Shown piece by piece: positions 1 through 4,869 of a stretch of DNA of 8,716 nucleotides. The translations under genes and the position numbers were made by a program. The notes under the pieces were generated by a model, which did no database searches, was not told where the DNA came from, and saw nothing but the letters and a program-made list of their open reading frames with translations. How positions within the stretch are numbered: the stretch's first letter is position 1; each line of letters starts with the position of its first letter. Origin of the DNA: Bacteroidales bacterium (GTDB taxonomy: Bacteria; Bacteroidota; Bacteroidia; Bacteroidales; Bacteroidaceae); NCBI GenBank assembly GCA_004557185.1, contig SFEP01000081.1, positions 1 through 8,716 on the forward strand, given 5' to 3'.

Positions 1-104
1 GGCTGACATGTCTATTGAATCAGTATAGCCCTCAACAGGCTGTCTACTGTTTCAGATAATGCAAGCAAAAAGTGTCTAGTAAAATCAGGAAAAGTCAAAC
101 AGAT

Positions 105-128
105 GCCGTGGAAGAAAGCTTCCACGGC
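105..128 (-). terminator. Candidate terminator hairpin after folD
   Basis: GCCGTGGAAG (105-114) and CTTCCACGGC (119-128) are perfect inverted repeats, giving a 10-bp stem with a 4-nt loop. It lies about 80 nt past the folD stop on the minus strand. Downstream on that strand the sequence is T-rich but interrupted (ATCTGTTTGACTTTTCC), so it is not a textbook intrinsic terminator. Upstream repeat copies carry the same GCCGTGG arm and could compete for the CCACGGC arm. Confidence 0.45.
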
Positions 129-191
129 TGGGTAAGTTTCTTCCACGGCTGGGTAACTTTTTCCCACGGCATCCCGTTTTTTTCACGGCAT
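105..191. repeat. Degenerate 21-bp-period CACGGC repeat downstream of folD
   Basis: The motif CACGGC recurs at 123, 144, 165 and 184, giving spacings of 21, 21 and 19 bp. The units 121-141 and 142-162 match at 19 of 21 positions (TCCACGGCTGGGTAA core). The third unit is diverged after CCACGGC, and the fourth is only a stub (CACGGCATG). An inverted copy, GCCGTGGAAG, lies at 105-114. The block begins 18 bp past the folD stop in the direction of folD transcription. It has no reading frame of its own. Its function is unknown; a structured 3' untranslated region or a dispersed intergenic repeat are the plausible options. Confidence 0.75.
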
Positions 192-208
192 GTGTTACTG
201 CGATGGCC

Positions 209-1096
209 TCAGTTCTGAAGGGCATCGCGGCGTCGGGCAGCCTCGAGCGTATTGGTCATGAGCATGGCGATGGTCATGGGGCCTACACCGCCGGGCACGG
301 GGGTGATGGCGCTGCAGAGCGGGGCGACGGCATCGAAGTCGACGTCGCCGCTCAGACGGTAGCCTTTAGGACGGCTGGCATCGGGCACGCGCGTGGTGCC
401 TACGTCGATGACTACGGCACCGGGTTTCACCATGTCGGCGGTGACGAAACCTGGACGGCCAATAGCGGCTATGAGGATGTCGGCGGCACGGCATTCGTCG
501 GCCAGGGTGGCGCTGTGGCTGTGGCACACGGTGACGGTGGCGTCGCCATACTGCTTCTGCATCATGAGTTGGGCCATGGGTTTCCCCACGATGTTGGATC
601 GGCCGAGCACCACGCACTTCTTGCCCGAGGTGGCTATGTGGTAGCGTCGCAGGAGCTCGATGATGCCCTTGGGCGTGGCGGAGATGAAGCAGGGCAGGCC
701 GATGGCCATGCGGCCTACGTTGATGGGGTGGAAACCGTCGACGTCCTTGCGGTAGTCGATGGCTTCGATGATTTTCTGCTCGTCGATGTGGCGCGGCAGG
801 GGAAGTTGCACGATGAAGCCGTCGACGGAGGGGTCGTTGTTGAGGCTGTGTACGCAGTCGAGTAGTTGCTGCTCGGTGATGTCGTCCTCGAAGCGCAGTA
901 GCGACGACTCAAAGCCGCAGGCCTCGCAGGCCAGCACCTTGTTGCGCACGTAGGTTTCGCTGCCGCCGTCGTGCCCCACGAGCACTGCGGCCAGGTGTGG
1001 CCGACGCAGGCCCTGGGCCACGCGCTGCTGCACTTCGTCGGCAATTTCCTGCTTGATGGCAGCTGCCGTTGCCTTTCCGTCAATCAATGTTGTCAT
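209..1096 (-). CDS. folD: Bifunctional methylenetetrahydrofolate dehydrogenase / methenyltetrahydrofolate cyclohydrolase FolD
   Basis: The 295-residue product has the usual length and motifs of FolD. This cytosolic enzyme oxidises 5,10-methylene-THF with NADP+ and hydrolyses 5,10-methenyl-THF to 10-formyl-THF, supplying purine and formyl-Met synthesis. Visible motifs are the catalytic Tyr49/Lys53 pair (SETYVRNK, 46-53), VDGFIVQLPLP with Gln97 (91-101), KDVDGFHP with Asp120 (117-124), the nucleotide-binding loop GRSNIVGKP (165-173) and the C-terminal signature TPVPGGVGPMT (265-275). The start ATG follows an A/C-rich leader (ACACACAACCAACAC) with no Shine-Dalgarno, as is normal in Bacteroidota. 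It lies 149 bp downstream of ffh on the same strand, with a strong hairpin between them, so it may be transcribed partly by read-through and partly from its own promoter. No oddities were seen in the protein. Confidence 0.97.
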   Translation of the reverse strand: MTTLIDGKATAAAIKQEIADEVQQRVAQGLRRPHLAAVLVGHDGGSETYVRNKVLACEACGFESSLLRFEDDITEQQLLDCVHSLNNDPSVDGFIVQLPLPRHIDEQKIIEAIDYRKDVDGFHPINVGRMAIGLPCFISATPKGIIELLRRYHIATSGKKCVVLGRSNIVGKPMAQLMMQKQYGDATVTVCHSHSATLADECRAADILIAAIGRPGFVTADMVKPGAVVIDVGTTRVPDASRPKGYRLSGDVDFDAVAPLCSAITPVPGGVGPMTIAMLMTNTLEAARRRDALQN

Positions 1097-1135
1097 GTGT
1101 TGGTTGTGTGGTTAGGTGTGGTGAGTATGGGGTAA

Positions 1136-1143
1136 AAAAGGTA
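1136..1143 (-). promoter_or_regulatory. Possible weak -7 box for folD
   Basis: On the minus strand this reads TACCTTTT, one base away from the Bacteroidota -7 consensus TAnnTTTG. It lies about 40 bp upstream of the folD start and downstream of the ffh-folD hairpin, where a separate folD promoter would be expected. No TTTG-like -33 element sits at the usual 19-21 bp spacing, so the call is weak. Confidence 0.25.
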
Positions 1144-1192
1144 TCTTAAAGGGGTGCTCTGGCCTGCCTGAGGGCTGAGGGTGAGAAACAGT

Positions 1193-1236
1193 GCGCGGCG
1201 CGTAGCCTGCTGAGGGAAGCAGGTTGCGCGCCGCGC
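1193..1236 (-). terminator. Strong GC-rich hairpin between ffh and folD, probable ffh terminator or attenuator
   Basis: The arms 1193-1211 and 1218-1236 form a 19-position stem with a 6-nt loop. Ten consecutive base pairs at the foot are all G or C (GCGCGGCGCG against CGCGCCGCGC). The hairpin starts 9 nt past the ffh stop. There is no immediate U-tract on the minus strand; the nearest T-run (CTTTTTTACC) is about 55 nt further on. Two positions pair as G-U in plus-strand RNA but become A-C mismatches in the ffh transcript. The role as terminator or 3'-end stabiliser is inferred from position. Confidence 0.5.
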
Positions 1237-1245
1237 TTGCTGTGG

Positions 1246-2589
1246 TCAGAACTTTGGCATGCCGGGTATGCGGGGCATGTTACGCATCATGCTGCCCATT
1301 TTCGTACCCGTGACCATCTTCATCATTTTGCGGGTCTGCTCAAACTGCTTGACAAGGCGGTTAACCTCCTGCAGCGAGGTGCCCGAGCCGCGGGCGATGC
1401 GGTTTTTGCGGCTGGTGTTGAGAATTTCGGGATGCTGGCGCTCCTTGGGCGTCATGCTGAGGATGATGGCCTCGATGCCCTTGAAGGCGTTGTCGTCGAT
1501 TTCAACGTCCTTGAGGGCTTTGCCCACGCCGGGTATCATGGAGGCGAGGTCCTTGAGGTTGCCCATCTTCTTGATTTGCTGTATCTGTGCGAGGAAGTCG
1601 TTGAAGTCGAACTGGTTCTTCTGTATGCGCTGCTGGAGGCGGCGTGCTTCTTTCTCGTTGAACTGCTCCTGGGCGCGCTCCACAAGGCTGACGATGTCGC
1701 CCATGCCGAGTATGCGGTCGGCCATGCGCTCGGGGTGGAATACGTCGAGGGCTTCCATCTTTTCGCCCGTACCGACAAACATGATGGGCTTGTCGACCAC
1801 GGTGCGTATGGAGAGGGCGGCACCGCCGCGGGTGTCACCGTCGAGCTTGGTGAGCACCACGCCGTCGTAGTCGAGGCGGTTGTTGAACTCTTTGGCGGTG
1901 TTCACAGCGTCCTGACCCGTCATGGCGTCGACCACGAAGAGGGTGTCGTCGGGCTCAATGGCCTGCTTGATGGCGGCGATTTCCTGCATGAGTTCCTCGT
2001 TGACAGCCAGGCGGCCTGCGGTGTCGACAATCACGGTGTCGTAGCCTTTGGCCTTGGCCTCCTGCACACCGGCCCGTGCAATGCGCACGGGGTCCTTCTC
2101 CTCGAGGTCCATGTAGATGGGCACGTTGATTTGCTCAGCCAGCACACGGAGTTGCTCCACGGCGGCAGGACGGTAGACGTCGCAGGCCACGAGGAGCGGT
2201 TTGCGGCTCTTTTTGCTCTTGAGCAGCAGGGCGAGTTTGCCCGAGAGGGTGGTTTTACCGGCACCGTTGAGACCGGCCATAAGAATGATGGAGGGCCGGC
2301 CGCTGAGGCGCAACTCGTGGGCTGTGCCGCCCATGAGTGCGGCCAGTTCGTCGTGCACGATTTTCACCATGAGTTGGCCGGGCTTCACGCTTGTGAGCAC
2401 GTTCTGGCCCAGGGCCTTCTGCTTGACGGTGTCGGTGAACTGCTTGGCTACTTTATAGTTGACGTCGGCGTCGAGCAGGGCGCGGCGCACGTCTTTGAGG
2501 GTTTCGGCCACGTTGATTTCGGTGATGCGGCCTTCACCTTTCAGTATTTTGAAAGACCTTTCGAGTCTTTCGCTCAGGTTCTCAAACAT
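1246..2589 (-). CDS. ffh: Signal recognition particle protein Ffh (SRP54 GTPase)
   Basis: The 447-residue product is a complete SRP54 homologue. It binds 4.5S/SRP RNA and emerging signal sequences, and delivers ribosomes to the FtsY receptor at the inner membrane. An N-terminal helical domain (1-95) precedes the GTPase domain, which has the P-loop GLNGAGKTT (106-114), DVYRPAA (137-143), DTAGR (189-193), TKLD (247-250) and GTGEK (273-277). The C-terminal M domain (about 305-447) carries the RNA-binding signature SRKNRIARGSG (393-403) and a methionine-rich tail (KMMKM, GSMMRNM, GMPKF). All key residues are present. The start MFENLSERL is the standard family N-terminus. A -7 box at 2662-2669 and a hairpin leader lie upstream, and folD follows on the same strand. 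Confidence 0.98.
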   Translation of the reverse strand: MFENLSERLERSFKILKGEGRITEINVAETLKDVRRALLDADVNYKVAKQFTDTVKQKALGQNVLTSVKPGQLMVKIVHDELAALMGGTAHELRLSGRPSIILMAGLNGAGKTTLSGKLALLLKSKKSRKPLLVACDVYRPAAVEQLRVLAEQINVPIYMDLEEKDPVRIARAGVQEAKAKGYDTVIVDTAGRLAVNEELMQEIAAIKQAIEPDDTLFVVDAMTGQDAVNTAKEFNNRLDYDGVVLTKLDGDTRGGAALSIRTVVDKPIMFVGTGEKMEALDVFHPERMADRILGMGDIVSLVERAQEQFNEKEARRLQQRIQKNQFDFNDFLAQIQQIKKMGNLKDLASMIPGVGKALKDVEIDDNAFKGIEAIILSMTPKERQHPEILNTSRKNRIARGSGTSLQEVNRLVKQFEQTRKMMKMVTGTKMGSMMRNMPRIPGMPKF

Positions 2590-2615
2590 AATGTGTGTGA
2601 ATGTGCTAATGGGTG

Positions 2616-2651
2616 CGGCGTTTCCCCCTTAGGTGGTGAATGGAAACGCCG
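2616..2651 (-). promoter_or_regulatory. Hairpin in the ffh 5' leader
   Basis: CGGCGTTTCC (2616-2625) and GGAAACGCCG (2642-2651) are perfect 10-bp inverted repeats around a 16-nt loop. The -7 box at 2662-2669 predicts a transcript starting near 2655, so this hairpin would begin almost at the 5' end of the ffh mRNA and end about 26 nt before the start codon. An mRNA-stabilising or translational role is possible but inferred. Confidence 0.4.
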
Positions 2652-2661
2652 TTTGGCGCGG

Positions 2662-2669
2662 CAAATTTA
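2662..2669 (-). promoter_or_regulatory. Bacteroidota -7 promoter box for ffh
   Basis: The minus strand reads TAAATTTG, an exact match to the sigma-ABfr -7 consensus TAnnTTTG, preceded by TTTTTGCT. It is 72 bp upstream of the ffh start. A TTTG-type -33 element is not evident at the usual spacing, but the position and exact -7 match support it. Confidence 0.55.
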
Positions 2670-2911
2670 AGCAAAAAGCACGAGATGCGTATAGGACGGT
2701 GCTGCATAAAACGGGCGGAAGGGTGCCCGATTGGCATCTGCAGATGGTCCTTGCACGGGCATAAGGGAGTGGGAGGATGGGTGGTGCTACATCGGCGGAA
2801 CGCGAGGGGGTACGGGCCTGGCGGCGTACAAATGAGGGTGGCAAACGGTGCATTTGCCCCTGACACACGCATTTAGGCGCAGGGCGAGAGGTGATATGTT
2901 AGTTTTTTTGC
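2670..2911. other. Intergenic stretch between the divergent ffh and beta-barrel genes
   Basis: This is the middle of a 380-bp gap (2590-2969). Apart from the two divergent promoters at its ends and a short CGGGC/GCCCG inverted repeat (about 2709-2729), no supported feature was found. Short reading frames on both strands here have no recognisable motif, signal peptide or leader. They look like chance products. Confidence 0.5.
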
Positions 2912-2919
2912 TACTTTTG
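2912..2919 (+). promoter_or_regulatory. Bacteroidota -7 promoter box for the beta-barrel gene
   Basis: TACTTTTG matches TAnnTTTG exactly and is preceded by TTTTTTTGC. It lies 50 bp upstream of the ATG at 2970, giving a predicted leader of about 45 nt. No clear -33 TTTG is present at the expected spacing. The same T-run-GC-TAnnTTTGCC arrangement occurs in front of ffh. Confidence 0.6.
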
Positions 2920-2969
2920 CCCTGTTCAATGTCAGAACGCCCCCATTTACAAACCCAAAACTATTGATT

Positions 2970-3446
2970 ATGAAGAAATTTTTCCTGCTCCTGCTGATGG
3001 TGTGCACCACGCTGGGCACGTTTGCACAGTTTGAGGGAGGTAAGAAGTATGCCAACGTGTCGATGACGGGCCTTGGCATATCGTATAACTCGAGCGAGAA
3101 GCTGCGCTTCGGCCTGGAAGGCACTGCGGGCTACTTTGTTGGCGACTGCCTGATGGCGCGTGCCGTGCTGGCCTATAACCACGAGAAGCACAACGACAAG
3201 CTGAGCGTTGGTGCCGGCATGCGCTACTACTTTGACCAGTGTGGTGTGTTTCTGGGCGCAGGTGCTGAATATGTGCACCACTCGCCCAACTGGAACGATG
3301 TGCAGATTCCCCTTGAAGTGGGCTACGCCTTTTTCCTGAACCGCTACCTCACGGTGGAGCCGGCTATTTACTATAAGATGTCGCTCGACGACTTCTCCGA
3401 CAAGAGCACGGTGGGCCTGCGCGTAGGCTTTGGCTTCTACTTCTGA
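2970..3446 (+). CDS. Small outer-membrane beta-barrel protein
   Basis: The 158-residue product begins with a signal peptide (MKKFFLLLLMVCTTLGTFA), with likely cleavage after Ala19 before Gln20. The mature part (about 139 residues) alternates hydrophobic and polar residues in eight candidate strands: about 26-40, 44-56, 60-71, 76-87, 90-102, 110-122, 125-138 and 145-158. It ends in VGFGFYF, an aromatic C-terminus typical of BamA-assembled outer-membrane proteins. An eight-stranded barrel of the OmpA/OmpW-like 'outer membrane beta-barrel' class is the best description; its cargo or role is unknown. The ATG at 2970 is chosen over an in-frame TTG two codons earlier because it opens the signal peptide and follows an A-rich leader. 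It has its own promoter and appears monocistronic. Confidence 0.85.
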   Translation: MKKFFLLLLMVCTTLGTFAQFEGGKKYANVSMTGLGISYNSSEKLRFGLEGTAGYFVGDCLMARAVLAYNHEKHNDKLSVGAGMRYYFDQCGVFLGAGAEYVHHSPNWNDVQIPLEVGYAFFLNRYLTVEPAIYYKMSLDDFSDKSTVGLRVGFGFYF

Positions 3447-3478
3447 GCCTGCACGCCCTCACGCATCCTCACACTGAT

Positions 3479-3511
3479 GGCGCGCCAACTGCACCCCGCG
3501 GAAGGCGCGCC
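3479..3511 (+). terminator. Candidate hairpin terminator after the beta-barrel gene
   Basis: Two copies of the self-complementary octamer GGCGCGCC (3479-3486 and 3504-3511) can pair across a 17-nt loop, with a few weaker pairs (A-T and G-U) below. The hairpin starts 33 nt past the stop codon. No U-tract follows (GTTGTGGTT), so termination is inferred from stem strength and position only. Confidence 0.35.
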
Positions 3512-3625
3512 GTTGTGGTTATGCGCTTGCACATGCCTCTACCGTTTCACTTTACACCCTGCGACAAACGCTCGCACAGCATCTGCCCCTATACCCATTA
3601 TTATATATATAGCACCCCAAAAAAC

Positions 3626-4675
3626 ATGACGGACATTTCGACCCTTGGTGAGTTTGGCCTCATCAAACACCTGACCCACGACATGAAGCCCCACAACGCC
3701 TCGACCCTGTGCGGCGTGGGCGACGACTGCGCCGTGATGCAATACAGCACCGACCCCGCTGACACGCGCCGCGTGCTGCTGACCACCGACATGCTGATGC
3801 AGGGCGTGCACTTCGACCTGGTGTACACCCCGCTGAAGCACTTGGGATACAAGGCGGTCATGGTGAACCTGAGCGACGTGTATGCCATGAACGGCACGCC
3901 GCGCCAACTGCTGGTGAGCCTGGCTGTGGACCGCCGCTTCACGGTGGAGCACATGGAGGAACTCTACGCCGGCATGCGCCTGGCATGCGAACGACACGGC
4001 GTGGACATTGTGGGCGGCGACACCACCACCTCGCTCACAGGACTGGCTATCAGCATTACCTGCATAGGCGAGGCCGACGCCGCCGACGTGGCCACACGCA
4101 GCGGAGCGCACGACACGGACCTGCTGTGCGTGAGCGGTAACCTGGGAGCAGCCTACATGGGACTGCAAATGATGGAACGCGAGAAAAAGGTGTTTATGGA
4201 ACAAAAAGGGCAGCCCGAAACCATGGTGCAGCCCGACTTTCAGGGACGCGAATACCTGATAGAACGCATACTGAAACCCGAAGCACGACGCGACGTGGTG
4301 GAAAGGATCAGGGAGGCTGGCATACGGCCCACGGCAATGATTGACGTGAGCGACGGTCTATCGTCGGAGGCCATGCACCTGTGTGAAATGTCGGGCGTGG
4401 GATGCAGAATTTACGAGGAGAAAATACCCATTGACTACCAGACGGCCGTGGCTGCCGAGGAGTGTAACCTGAACGTCTACACAGCAGCGCTGAACGGAGG
4501 AGAGGACTACGAACTGCTCTTTACCGTGCCACTGGCGCAACACGAGGCGGTGGCCCAACTGGACGACGTGCACATCATTGGCTACATGACTCGTGCCGAA
4601 CTGGGACGCAAACTCATCACACGCGACGGCAACGAATTTGACCTGAAAGCCCAGGGCTGGAACCCCCTGGCCTAA
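3626..4675 (+). CDS. thiL: Thiamine-monophosphate kinase ThiL
   Basis: The 349-residue product phosphorylates thiamine monophosphate to thiamine diphosphate with ATP, the last step of de novo cofactor synthesis in the cytosol. It belongs to the PurM/ThiL/SelD ATP-binding family. Motifs are GVGDDCAV (30-37), TTDMLMQGVHFD (53-64), NLSDVYAMNG (81-90), VGGDTT (129-134), MIDVSDGL (238-245) and GGEDYELLFT (291-300), with Asp and Gly residues for metal and nucleotide binding in the usual order. The frame is open upstream to about 3515, but that part (rich in His, Pro and Tyr) is unlike ThiL. The ATG at 3626 gives the family N-terminus (MTDISTLGEFGLIKHL) and follows an A-rich leader. No other thiamine genes or TPP riboswitch are nearby, and no clear promoter was seen in 3447-3625. 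Confidence 0.95.
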   Translation: MTDISTLGEFGLIKHLTHDMKPHNASTLCGVGDDCAVMQYSTDPADTRRVLLTTDMLMQGVHFDLVYTPLKHLGYKAVMVNLSDVYAMNGTPRQLLVSLAVDRRFTVEHMEELYAGMRLACERHGVDIVGGDTTTSLTGLAISITCIGEADAADVATRSGAHDTDLLCVSGNLGAAYMGLQMMEREKKVFMEQKGQPETMVQPDFQGREYLIERILKPEARRDVVERIREAGIRPTAMIDVSDGLSSEAMHLCEMSGVGCRIYEEKIPIDYQTAVAAEECNLNVYTAALNGGEDYELLFTVPLAQHEAVAQLDDVHIIGYMTRAELGRKLITRDGNEFDLKAQGWNPLA

Positions 4676-4689
4676 ACGAAGAAAGAGAA

Positions 4690-4810
4690 TGAACGAGGGT
4701 GTGCCAGAATGGCTAAGATGCAAGGCACTGAGGCTGAGGGCGCAGGGAGTGTACTAAATACATGACCAAGCCTGAATGCCGATAGCAACGAAGCATATTG
4801 GCCATGATGA
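4690..4810. other. Intergenic element with imperfect dyad between thiL and the sensor kinase
   Basis: The 194-bp spacer contains CATGACCAA (4761-4769) and TTGGCCATG (4798-4806), which pair at 8 of 9 positions. Nested inside are ATGC (4776-4779) and GCAT (4793-4796). The single mismatch is A-C in plus-strand RNA but G-U in minus-strand RNA. TGTACTAAATACA (4750-4762) is a further small dyad. No promoter box matching TAnnTTTG was found. The element could be a dispersed intergenic repeat or a structured leader of the kinase mRNA; a genome-wide copy search would decide. Confidence 0.35.
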
Positions 4811-4869
4811 CGCACCATCACCCCACCCCATAGCCACAAGAACAGACACTTGGAGAACTCAGAAAAAAC

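Noticed and set aside
203..865. 220-codon plus-strand reading frame across folD
   Set aside because: It lies wholly antisense to a complete folD with all motifs. Its Gly/Val/Asp/His-rich composition is the usual reflection of a GC-rich gene on the other strand.
1237..2670. 477-codon plus-strand reading frame covering all of ffh
   Set aside because: Long, but fully antisense to ffh. Lack of stops follows from rare use of TTA, CTA and TCA codons in ffh; no recognisable domain, signal or leader.
2640..2876. Short plus and minus reading frames in the ffh/beta-barrel gap
   Set aside because: No start-site context, no motif, overlapping the ffh leader hairpin and promoter; probably chance.
3515..3625. 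N-terminal extension of thiL to 386 residues
   Set aside because: The extra 37 residues (His/Pro/Tyr-rich) do not resemble any ThiL N-terminus and overlap the hairpin region. The ATG at 3626 gives the family start.
3539..4204. 221-codon minus-strand frame antisense to thiL
   Set aside because: Composition rich in His, Val, Ala and Gln with no motif; a shadow of thiL.
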